From: Verrucomicrobia subdivision 6 bacterium
GTDB lineage: Bacteria; Verrucomicrobiota; Verrucomicrobiia; Methylacidiphilales; Verrucolacustridaceae
NCBI GenBank assembly: GCA_945873585.1
Contig: CAMCDO010000002.1
Coordinates: forward strand, 1 to 38,125
Direction of reading: 5' to 3'
DNA: 38,125 nt
The position numbers were made by a program, and so were the translations under genes. The stretch's first letter is position 1. Every line of letters begins with the position of its first letter. The notes below the pieces were generated by a model. The model ran no database searches. It was not told where the DNA came from and worked only from the letters and a program-made list of their open reading frames with translations. Below are positions 19,003 through 27,184 of the stretch, piece by piece.

Positions 19003-19905
19003 ATGAATCCCACTGTTTCCTATTTATTTTCTTCCAAGCTCGCAAAGCGATCGCCAGTGAGCCGGTTAAGAACACTCGTTCTTTGTCGTGCCACCTTGTT
19101 TTTCATTTATTCGCTCTCCTGCTTGACCCTTCGTGCAGCTGAAACGAGTTCCCCTACAAACACCCCCACCCCAGCCCCACCCGCGATGAAGGTTACCAGC
19201 GAGACTGCCCCCCTCATCGAGGCCACTCGTGAAACCTTGACCAAATGGGTTGAGACCAAACAACTCATCTCCAAAGAAAAGTCGGAGTGGGCATCCGGCA
19301 AGGACATCTTGGAAGATCGCGTCCGCCTAGCCGAAGCTGAAACCGCTACCGTTCGGGAGAAGTTAAAGGAAATCTCCGTAGCCGTGGCAGAAGCCCAAAA
19401 GAAACGAGACGAGCTTGCGGCTCAAACCGACAAACTAAAAGCCACCGCTGAAAAATCGAAGGCCATGGTCATCGCTGCAGAAAAGAAGCTCCGCCCCCTC
19501 CTTCCCCAACTGCCCGAGCCTCTCCGTGAAAAGCTCAAGCCGATCATTGCGCGCTTTCCTGAAGACTCGGAGAAATCGACCGCTTCCCTGGCGGAACGCC
19601 TCCAAAACGTCTTAGGTATTCTTGATCAAGCCAGCGCCTTCAACTCCACCGTGGCTAGCGTGAAGGAGCTCCGCACCTTTCCCGATGGCACACGTGCCGA
19701 GGTCACCACCGTTTATCTTGGCCTTAGCCAAGCCTACTATACCAACCGCGAAGGCACCTTAGCGGGAATCGGTCACCCCGGACCCGATGGCTGGGTCTGG
19801 AAACCTGACAATACCAACGGAAAGAAAATCCTCCTCGCAGTGCACTATCTTGAAGGAAAGGAAAAGGGGACTACCTTTATAGATCTCCCAGTAAAAATAC
19901 AATGA
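19003..19905 (+). CDS. DUF3450-like periplasmic coiled-coil protein (TonB-system component)
   Basis: Signal/TM, long coiled coil (KEKSEWASGKDILEDRVRLAEAETATVREKLKEI), C-terminal VTTVYLGLSQAYYTNREGTLAGIGHPGPDGWVWKPD typical of DUF3450; located directly before exbB. Confidence 0.75.
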   Translation: MNPTVSYLFSSKLAKRSPVSRLRTLVLCRATLFFIYSLSCLTLRAAETSSPTNTPTPAPPAMKVTSETAPLIEATRETLTKWVETKQLISKEKSEWASGKDILEDRVRLAEAETATVREKLKEISVAVAEAQKKRDELAAQTDKLKATAEKSKAMVIAAEKKLRPLLPQLPEPLREKLKPIIARFPEDSEKSTASLAERLQNVLGILDQASAFNSTVASVKELRTFPDGTRAEVTTVYLGLSQAYYTNREGTLAGIGHPGPDGWVWKPDNTNGKKILLAVHYLEGKEKGTTFIDLPVKIQ

Positions 19906-21812
19906 GTACAAATTTTCAGCGTTCGTCCTTACGTTATCAACCGAAGGTGATTTCGAATTTTGGAATTCGGATTTCGCAATGGATCCTCTCAAGCCTCTTG
20001 TCTGCCTTGCTGATTTCTACCTTCAGCGCGTTCGCGGAGCAATCGCCCGATGCCAATGTCCAACTCCGAGCCCCCAAAGCGGAGTTTGTTGCACCTCCAT
20101 CGGACAAGCCTTCAACCCCCGAGCCTGCCCCTGCCCCTACGATCCTTCCTCCCGCTCCTCCCAAGGCGACTGATATCCTTGCAACCGCATCCACAAAAGC
20201 CCGAGCCGACCTGGATGCAGCCTTAAAAGAGCTCACCGCAACTCGGGAAAAGATTTCTTCGGAAAAACTGCCCCTCAGCAAAAAACTTTCTTTGGCCGAG
20301 GACGACTTGGCTCTTGCCCGAAAGGAGCTGGACCTTGCCCAGCGAGCCCGAGACATGAAAAATCTCGATCAATCCTCACTGAAGGCGGAAATCAAACAGC
20401 GCGAAGAGGAAAACACCTACATGCTCAACCTGCTGAACGAATTCGGCAGAAATTTCGGGGAGAAAAGCATTCATATTTCAGAACGTGCAGGTCACCGCGA
20501 GAAGCTCGACCTGGCCAAGGCCACCCACGAAAACAGCAACGCATCCCACGAGGATAAGTACAAAGCTTCCTTCCGCGTCGTCGATGCCGCCCTCACCCGT
20601 ATCGAAGACCTTCTCGGTGGCCATAGCTACCCTGGGGTGGCTCTTGATGCCCAAGGGGGACTAGTCGAGGGCAAGTTTGCCCAGATCGGCCCCATGGTCC
20701 TCTTCTCCTCTGCCGACGGCTCGGTTGCAGGCTGGGCCTCCGAGGCCAAGGGATCTAAAGAAACCGTTCTGAAAGGGGCGGAACACTCGAAAATCTTTGG
20801 CACTGCTTTCGCCTCCCTCATGGCTGGAGGGGAAGCGGTCATTGCCTCTGATTTCACTATGGGACAGGCCCTAAGAAATTACGGGAACAAAAATTCGATC
20901 ATCCGTACCTTCATTCACGGCGGGCCCATCATGTGGCCCCTGCTCTTTTCCGCAATCGTGGCTGCGATTGTTTCTCTCGAACGGTCTCTGTTTATTGTTT
21001 CGGAAAAACGGCGCCAAAATCCTGAGCAGGTTGAAAAGATCTTCACTTTGGTGGAAAGTGGCAACCAGCCGATGGCGATCCAAGTCGCCAACGGCTCCAC
21101 CGATTTCGTGGCTCGAGTCCTCGGCTTCGCCCTTGCCAACGCCAACCTTTCTATTAGCCAAGCCATCAACAAGGCGAGTGCCATCGAACTCAAAAGGTTT
21201 GGCCGTGGTCTACCCATCCTCGACACCATCATCACCGCCGCCCCCCTTCTCGGACTGCTCGGCACGGTGACCGGCATGATGAACACCTTCAGCATGATGG
21301 GTGGGGATGAGCTGGGAGCTCCTACCGCCATCACAGGCGGTATCGCCGAAGGTCTGATCGCGACCGCATTCGGTCTGTTGATCGCCATCACCTGCTTGTT
21401 CCCGAACAACTATCTCAATGCCCGAATCGAATCGGCCCAACACGAAATGGAAGATGCCGGCCGCCGACTCGAACTAATGCTCATGGCAGAAAAAGCCTTC
21501 GAAAGAGCCAGTCACTCCCATGGAGGGGATCATGGGAATCCTCCTCCCGCCCCCCGTTCGACTCCGCCTCCATCGCCTATCCCGCCATCCTCACCCTCAA
21601 CCGCAGCCACCCGCATGCCCGTGGCTCCTCCCAGCTCGGTTGTACCCCCAGCAACCCCCCCGCCCTCTCTTCCAGCGGTGACTCCGCCAACTCCCCGCCT
21701 CCAAGCCAAACCTGCGATCCCCGCGAATAAACCCGCCGCTGGGAAAATTGGCCTCAAGCTTCTTTCCCTCTTTAAGCCCAAATCCAGCGGCCCCTCCACA
21801 GGAAAGGCCTAA
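19902..21812 (+). CDS. exbB: MotA/TolQ/ExbB proton-channel protein with long periplasmic coiled-coil N-terminus (TtpC-like) and Pro-rich C-terminal tail
   Basis: GGPIMWPLLFSAIVAAIVSLERSLFI...LPILDTIITAAPLLGLLGTVTGMMNTFSMM...ITGGIAEGLIATAFGLLIAITCLFPNNYL. ATGA overlap with the upstream gene. Confidence 0.9.
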   Translation: MSTNFQRSSLRYQPKVISNFGIRISQWILSSLLSALLISTFSAFAEQSPDANVQLRAPKAEFVAPPSDKPSTPEPAPAPTILPPAPPKATDILATASTKARADLDAALKELTATREKISSEKLPLSKKLSLAEDDLALARKELDLAQRARDMKNLDQSSLKAEIKQREEENTYMLNLLNEFGRNFGEKSIHISERAGHREKLDLAKATHENSNASHEDKYKASFRVVDAALTRIEDLLGGHSYPGVALDAQGGLVEGKFAQIGPMVLFSSADGSVAGWASEAKGSKETVLKGAEHSKIFGTAFASLMAGGEAVIASDFTMGQALRNYGNKNSIIRTFIHGGPIMWPLLFSAIVAAIVSLERSLFIVSEKRRQNPEQVEKIFTLVESGNQPMAIQVANGSTDFVARVLGFALANANLSISQAINKASAIELKRFGRGLPILDTIITAAPLLGLLGTVTGMMNTFSMMGGDELGAPTAITGGIAEGLIATAFGLLIAITCLFPNNYLNARIESAQHEMEDAGRRLELMLMAEKAFERASHSHGGDHGNPPPAPRSTPPPSPIPPSSPSTAATRMPVAPPSSVVPPATPPPSLPAVTPPTPRLQAKPAIPANKPAAGKIGLKLLSLFKPKSSGPSTGKA

Positions 21813-21817
21813 GCAAA

Positions 21818-22240
21818 ATGGCAGGCGGAGGCGGCGGTGTTTCTAGAGGAGGGCGAAAAAAAGCCCGGATCGAAATCATTCCTCTGATCGACATCATGTT
21901 CTTCCTTCTCGCCACCTTCGTGATGGTTTCCCTTTCCATGGTCAAGAACGAGGGAGTCTCCGTCATGCTCCCCGGCTCCAGCACCTCCGAGGCGAAGGAG
22001 AAGGACGACAGCATCACCACCGTTTCCGTCGCAGAAAGCGGCGACGTCTACATCAATCAGGAAAAAGTTACGATGAGCCAACTCCCTCTCCGCCTCTCTT
22101 CGATCAAAGCCTCAAACCCAGATCCGAAATTTACCCTCAATGCCGACGCCCGTGCCAATTTCGACAAAGTGGTCGTTGTCCTGGATGAAATCCGGAAGCT
22201 CGGTATCACCAAAATCGGTATCTCCACCAAAACTCGATAA
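21818..22240 (+). CDS. exbD: ExbD/TolR biopolymer transport protein
   Basis: KKARIEIIPLIDIMFFLLATFVMVSLSMVKNEGVSVMLPGSST; single TM and C-terminal VVLDEIRKLGITKIGISTK. Confidence 0.93.
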   Translation: MAGGGGGVSRGGRKKARIEIIPLIDIMFFLLATFVMVSLSMVKNEGVSVMLPGSSTSEAKEKDDSITTVSVAESGDVYINQEKVTMSQLPLRLSSIKASNPDPKFTLNADARANFDKVVVVLDEIRKLGITKIGISTKTR

Positions 22241-23028
22241 TGAGTCCTGCCTCTCCTCCTCCACTTCCGCGGCCTACCCCCCCCGCCTCGCGGTCTCCCA
22301 ATTTTCAGACACGGAAGGAAGCCAATCTTTATCCCCTCTGCATGGCCGCCATCTTGGGCTTGGCCCTCTTCTTGATCGTCGTCGTAGGTGGAATCCTTTT
22401 CCCCGTCTCTAATTTTGAGAAGAAGAAGAAAGTCGAAGATATTCAAGAGGTCGATATTTCCAACATCAAAAAGCCAGACACCGAGCCCCCCAAAGAAGAC
22501 GTCGAGCAGGAGAAAGAGCCACCCCCTCCAGCCCCCATTATGGAAAATGTCAATGTGGCCGCCCCCCAGATGGATGACGCTCCCGCCCTCGCCCCGATGA
22601 GCTTGAGCGATCTCGAATCCGCCCTCGCCCCCGGTGGTGGTGGCGGGATGTTTGGTGGGGGAGGAGGCTTTCAATCGGGTCGCATCGGCGGGAAAGGCGG
22701 CCCCGGAGGAACAGGCACCGACATGGATCAAGCCTTCTCCATGGCCGACCTCGATCAAAAACCGCGCGCCGTTTACCAGCCCGCCCCAACCTATCCAGCC
22801 GCCCTCCGCTCTCGAAAAATTGATGGCGTGGTCACAGTAATATTTGTCGTCGATGCCAGTGGTCGAGTCGCTAATGCCAAGGTGGAAAAAAGTTCCGACC
22901 CTGCGTTCGATAAACCTGCCCTCGATGCGGTGCGCAAATGGAAGTTTGAACCCGCAATGAAAGAGGGCCGAAAAGTTTCGGCTAAAATGCGTGCCCCCAT
23001 TCGCTTCGACACCAAGGCCTCTTCATGA
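22240..23028 (+). CDS. tonB: TonB energy transducer
   Basis: N-terminal TM, Pro/Glu linker, Gly-rich segment, C-terminal YPAALRSRKIDGVVTVIFVVDASGRVANAKVEKSSDPAFDKPALDAVRKWKFEPAMKEGRKV. TAATG overlap with exbD. Confidence 0.93.
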   Translation: MSPASPPPLPRPTPPASRSPNFQTRKEANLYPLCMAAILGLALFLIVVVGGILFPVSNFEKKKKVEDIQEVDISNIKKPDTEPPKEDVEQEKEPPPPAPIMENVNVAAPQMDDAPALAPMSLSDLESALAPGGGGGMFGGGGGFQSGRIGGKGGPGGTGTDMDQAFSMADLDQKPRAVYQPAPTYPAALRSRKIDGVVTVIFVVDASGRVANAKVEKSSDPAFDKPALDAVRKWKFEPAMKEGRKVSAKMRAPIRFDTKASS

Positions 23029-24431
23029 AAAGAATTCTCCTTCTTTCCTTGGCCTACACCCTTCCCCTGTTTGCTGAGCCAGCAGATCCCTCGGCCCACG
23101 ACCCCAAGCCCGCCCCCGGCTCCCCTGGCGCTACTCGTGCTGCGGTCATGCAAATCTTCGCCGATCCCGACTTCCGCAAACGCGCTATCGAAAACTTTAA
23201 TATCTCCAGCGATCTCGAACCCAAACTTCCCGCCACCGAGAAAGATGCCTTTACCAAGATCGCCGACCTTGCCGCTACCGACGTAGTCAAAGCCTACTTC
23301 GAATTAAAATCTATGGTTACTGCCGATTCGAGTGCCGTGTTCGATTTCACTCTCGGATCAATCGCCTATCAGCTTAACCGACCAAACGAAGCCGCTAAAT
23401 ACCTTGAGAGTGCTACTCGGAAATTCCCCAACTATCTTCGTGCTTACAAAAATCTCGGCTTAATTCAACTTCAACAGGGCCGAACCGATGATGCCATCAA
23501 GAGTCTGACCCGCTCAATCGAGCTGGGTGGAGGAGACGGCAACACCTTCGGCCTCCTCGGTACCGCCTACGTCTCGAAAGAAAATTTTGTCTCAGCCGAG
23601 GGAGCTTTCCGCAATGCTCTCCTTCTTCAGCCTACGACCCCCGAGTGGAAGCTGGGTCTGGCCCGCTGCATCTTCCGCCAAAACAAATACGCCGAGGCCG
23701 TCTCACTGATGAACGACCTTATCGAACGGCAACCCGACAAACCTGAATTTTGGCTTCTCTTAGCTAGCGCCCACCTCGGACTCAAAGAGCCTATCGCCGC
23801 AGCCACCTGCTACGAAATGATCGACCGTTTAGGAAAGTCCACCCCCGACACATTGACCTCCTTGGCCGACATCTACATCCAAGAATCGAACTATCCCTTG
23901 GCAGTGGAGACCTACCTGCGTGCCCTCGATCTCAAACCTGGCCAGAAGATTGATCGCCCCCTTCGGGCTGCCGAGGTGTTGAATGGTAAGGGCGCGCCAG
24001 CAGAGGCGGGCATCCTTTTGGAAAGATTGAAGATTTATGCAGGCAACAATATCGATGCGGACAAAAAGAAGAAGATGTTGAAGCTGGAAGCCAAAATCGC
24101 CTCGGCCCAAGGCAAAACAGCCGAATCCGCTGCTGTCTTGGAGCAGATTCTCAAAGAGGATCCTCTGGACGGAGATGCCTTACTACTCCTTGGGCAACAC
24201 TATGCGAAAAGCAACCAGCCCGAAAAAGCGATCTTCCTCTTTGAGCGTGCGGAGGGGATGGAGCAGTTTGAGGCGGATGCTAAGGTTCGCCATGCCCAAG
24301 TGCTCGTGACCGCAGGCAAATATGACGAAGCCGTCCCCCTCCTAAAACGTGCCCAGGAAATCAAAGCACGGGACAGCATCGCCCGCTACCTCGAACAAAT
24401 CGAACGCCTCCTCAAAACCCGAGCCAAGTAA
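23025..24431 (+). CDS. Secreted TPR-repeat protein, TonB-system associated
   Basis: Signal peptide MKRILLLSLAYTLPLFAEP; repeated TPRs (PNYLRAYKNLGLIQLQQGRTDDAIKSLTRSIEL...). ATGA overlap with tonB. Confidence 0.88.
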   Translation: MKRILLLSLAYTLPLFAEPADPSAHDPKPAPGSPGATRAAVMQIFADPDFRKRAIENFNISSDLEPKLPATEKDAFTKIADLAATDVVKAYFELKSMVTADSSAVFDFTLGSIAYQLNRPNEAAKYLESATRKFPNYLRAYKNLGLIQLQQGRTDDAIKSLTRSIELGGGDGNTFGLLGTAYVSKENFVSAEGAFRNALLLQPTTPEWKLGLARCIFRQNKYAEAVSLMNDLIERQPDKPEFWLLLASAHLGLKEPIAAATCYEMIDRLGKSTPDTLTSLADIYIQESNYPLAVETYLRALDLKPGQKIDRPLRAAEVLNGKGAPAEAGILLERLKIYAGNNIDADKKKKMLKLEAKIASAQGKTAESAAVLEQILKEDPLDGDALLLLGQHYAKSNQPEKAIFLFERAEGMEQFEADAKVRHAQVLVTAGKYDEAVPLLKRAQEIKARDSIARYLEQIERLLKTRAK

Positions 24432-24502
24432 TTTAGCGATCCCACTCTTTTGCTTCAGCTACCCCCCTTGATTTTCAGCAAACCTAGGCTTCACTGTAGG
24501 AT

Positions 24503-25102
24503 ATGAAGAGAGTTGCTCGGTTCCTCGCCTTGATGGTTTTCTCGCATGCGATAGCTGCGGTTGACTACTCGGCCTCGCTGGAGCAGAAGGCACGGTCGGG
24601 GGATCATCAGGCTCAAATGGATCTAGCGATTGTCTATGAGCAGGGTCGAGGCGTGCCAAAAGATGAGCGTAAAGCGATGGAGTGGTTTCAAAAAGCCCGC
24701 CAAGGGGGATATCCGGATCAGGAGCTAGCGCAACTCAACCAACAGAGGGTGGCTCTTGCCAGCTCCAGAATCGAAATAGCCGTCCAAACTTATCGCACTC
24801 AAAATGGGGACCGCCTCCCTACGTCCCTAGCCGAACTTTCCTCTCTTGGAATTTTGACCGAGGCGCCCAAAGATCCGTGGGGTCGAGAGATTGCTTATAT
24901 TCCCTCACCCGATGGTAAGACCTACTCACTCTTTTCGATGGGTCCTGATGGTGCTCCCAAAACCTCCGATGACATTGTGGCTCTCCAATCTGGACCCAAT
25001 CTGGATGTCGAAACGGCGGCTGGAAGCGAGGAGCCTCCGATGCCGTGGTGGAAGGCTTGGCTGGTCAAGATCTGGAGCTGGCTGACCTTCTGGAGGCGTT
25101 AG
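24503..25102 (+). CDS. Sel1-like repeat fused to type II secretion GspG-like C-terminal domain
   Basis: QAQMDLAIVYEQGRGVPKDERKAMEWFQKARQGG (Sel1) then IEIAVQTYRTQNGDRLPTSLAELSSLGILTEAPKDPWGREIAYIPSPDGKTYSLFSMGPDGAPKTSDDIV (GspG C-terminal pattern); N-terminal signal peptide instead of a prepilin helix. Confidence 0.75.
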   Translation: MKRVARFLALMVFSHAIAAVDYSASLEQKARSGDHQAQMDLAIVYEQGRGVPKDERKAMEWFQKARQGGYPDQELAQLNQQRVALASSRIEIAVQTYRTQNGDRLPTSLAELSSLGILTEAPKDPWGREIAYIPSPDGKTYSLFSMGPDGAPKTSDDIVALQSGPNLDVETAAGSEEPPMPWWKAWLVKIWSWLTFWRR

Positions 25103-25189
25103 CCGGCAGCCAGCTTAGCATCGGAGGTCGGGTTTAGGAGCGGCGGATGGGAAAGCCGCGGAAAGGGCGCAGAGCAGGAGGGCTACGCC

Positions 25190-25357
25190 TTACAGCCAAA
25201 AATACCACCAAGGCCTCTCCTCGCCGATCGTCCACTCATCGCGGAGATCGTTCGACAGGGTCGATTCCTTAACCACCCCATTTTTGCCTGGGAAATAAAC
25301 TGTGCTTTCAACATCAGCTTCTTCGTATCGAATTTTGGGGGTTGTTACGATCTTCAT
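25190..25357 (-). CDS. Possible small protein or gene remnant (55 aa), not in the supplied ORF track
   Basis: MKIVTTPKIRYEEADVESTVYFPGKNGVVKESTLSNDLRDEWTIGEERPWWYFWL*; same frame open upstream to about 25408. No convincing RBS. Confidence 0.35.
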   Translation of the reverse strand: MKIVTTPKIRYEEADVESTVYFPGKNGVVKESTLSNDLRDEWTIGEERPWWYFWL

Positions 25358-25503
25358 GCCGACAAGATGGTTTTTCTCCTGTACCTTGCCAGCAACGTTT
25401 GTGTGACATTTTTACAAATGTTTTTCCCGACTTGCTCGCACTTTGCCTCGCCTTGGCCGTCCCCTTTCTCGACGTGGCACCGATTCCCCTGCATGCCAGT
25501 GGG

Positions 25504-26307
25504 GTGAAATTATGTATTTTTCTTTTCGGCCTTTTGTTCCTAACGGGAACGATTTCCGAAGGCCAAACTCCGCTGGCTGCACCTGCACCCGCTCCTATGG
25601 ATGAAGAAAATTATGTACCCCCGTGGAAGATGGGAGATTCAAAAGAGGGCACGGGCTTCGACTGGTACGTTGCCCCTGCTATGGGAATTTCCATGATCAG
25701 CGATACCGATATTAATCAGTTCTCAGGAAACACCAGTGGCACAACTGTGAGCAGTGGAGCTGCCACCCTCGCCTTCAATCCAGGATTTCGGATGGACTGT
25801 CCGATTGGAGCCAAAATCACCGACTGGTTTGCGCTCGAATTCGCTCCCGGGTTTATGCTGAATACGATTCAGTACATCGAGCCCACCAATGGATCTCTCT
25901 CGATCGGCACCCAGACCGTGTCCCAAAATGGTCAGGGCTCCTTGGTCGGCGACTACTATCAAATCCCGATGCTTGCCAACTTCCTCTTTACCATTCCGAT
26001 CCATCCCCAATTCACCATCACAGCGGGCTTTGGCGTGGGAGGCATGGTGTCTGCAGCCCAAACAACCTCTCTCCAAGGTGTTTCGCTGGAAGGCTCTGAC
26101 GGAATCGGCACCGCCCTCTCCTTTGCCTACTCGGGCCAATTTGGACTAGATTTTCCCTTTTCGGAAAAAATGCAGGCAGGCCTTTATTACAAGTACACCG
26201 GCACCGGAGCTCAAGATTTTACGGGCGGCAACTTCTTCCAATTCGTCCAGAATAACAACGGGACTTCCACTCAGAGCGTCGAAGGCTATTTCCTCTATCG
26301 GTTTTAA
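25504..26307 (+). CDS. Outer-membrane beta-barrel protein, paralog of 16025..16798 and 16795..17643
   Basis: GTG start at 25504 gives a signal peptide (MKLCIFLFGLLFLTGTISEGQ); LAFNPGFRMDCPIGAKITDWFALEFAPGFMLNTIQYIEPTNGS; C-terminal VEGYFLYRF. Confidence 0.7.
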   Translation: MKLCIFLFGLLFLTGTISEGQTPLAAPAPAPMDEENYVPPWKMGDSKEGTGFDWYVAPAMGISMISDTDINQFSGNTSGTTVSSGAATLAFNPGFRMDCPIGAKITDWFALEFAPGFMLNTIQYIEPTNGSLSIGTQTVSQNGQGSLVGDYYQIPMLANFLFTIPIHPQFTITAGFGVGGMVSAAQTTSLQGVSLEGSDGIGTALSFAYSGQFGLDFPFSEKMQAGLYYKYTGTGAQDFTGGNFFQFVQNNNGTSTQSVEGYFLYRF

Positions 26308-26357
26308 CCCCCCCCCAACATCTCTTCGATAGAGACTGGGGTCGTAGATCGGATTTA

Positions 26358-26839
26358 TTAAGTTTGTCTACGGATTGCCTGATTCAGAAGTGGCAAGAAG
26401 GCAATATCTTTCGGCCGACCTACTGCTTTTTTTGAGCGGATAATGGAACGAAGTGGGAGGACTCGAACAACCTGACCCGCAAAGCGCAATCTTCGCGCTT
26501 TGGGGTACTCCTGGGAAAACGATCGCAATCCATCCAACCGAAACAGAAAATTTACTAAAGTATCATCTTTTAGTGCGACGACGGTTCGGGCAAGGACCGA
26601 TCCCCCCATGCGCTGGGCGATCCCCAGCAACCGAGGATAGGATCGTTCTGGGAGATCTACCCAAAGATCGGTGTCGATCGTCCCAGCCGGGACCCCTTGG
26701 AGAACAGCGGCAACCATTCCCGCGAGTTGAAAACGGATTTTCTCTTTTTTAAATTCACGGAGGAGGAGACCAAGCTCCGGAAGGCGACGACGCGACGATA
26801 TCGTTCGTCGGGGGTGGCTTGCTCGAACCATTGCCACAT
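26358..26839 (-). pseudogene. Nucleotidyltransferase-like protein, apparently frameshifted near its 5' end
   Basis: Frame B: ELGLLLREFKKEKIRFQLAGMVAAVLQGVPAGTIDTDLWVDLPERSY; frame A supplies the natural-looking N-terminus MWQWFEQATPDERYRRV; frames switch at about 26771..26803. Confidence 0.45.
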
Positions 26840-27184
26840 CACCTCTTCGTCCCCCCCCTTTTTTTTTCTCATTCCCAACGTTAACCCTTATCCTTTGCAG
26901 GGTGAAGACGGAAGATTAGTTCAGAGCATCCGGTCACCGAACAAACGATAGGAAATGACTTAAGCACTCTCCGCCGAGGTTAGGCTTTTGAAGGTGCAAT
27001 AGTACCCGGAGTTTCAAGGTTCTATTTTGGATTCTTGTAACTCGAGAAAACCTCCTAGCAAAAAGCAGGCTTTTAAATTACTATACACAAATGACTTATA
27101 TTGGGCCGTAGGTCATAAGTCTCGTTCCCCATAAAATGCACGCCTGCCTTTCAAAGATAATCGACCCTTCACATCAAGAGAATT

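Noticed and set aside
9180-25408. Shared 15-mer aacgtttgtgtgaca at 9180..9194 and 25394..25408, initially considered a regulator site
   Set aside because: About one 15-bp match is expected by chance in 38 kb when both orientations are counted, and the second copy lies antisense to the possible small ORF/remnant. Other TGTGACA-like hits are too short to support a motif.
25342-25503. TTG-started N-terminal extension of the 25342..26307 ORF
   Set aside because: The GTG at 25504 gives a typical signal peptide immediately, whereas the extension lacks coding character and overlaps the opposite-strand small ORF.
26657-26878. 73-aa - strand ORF as an independent gene
   Set aside because: Its first part looks like the N-terminus of the adjacent nucleotidyltransferase-like frame and the rest is out-of-frame translation; better explained by a frameshift.
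27093-27121. GACTTAT...ATAAGTC inverted repeat near tRNA-Lys
   Set aside because: 7-bp AT-rich arms with a 15-nt loop and no T-run; too weak to call a terminator.
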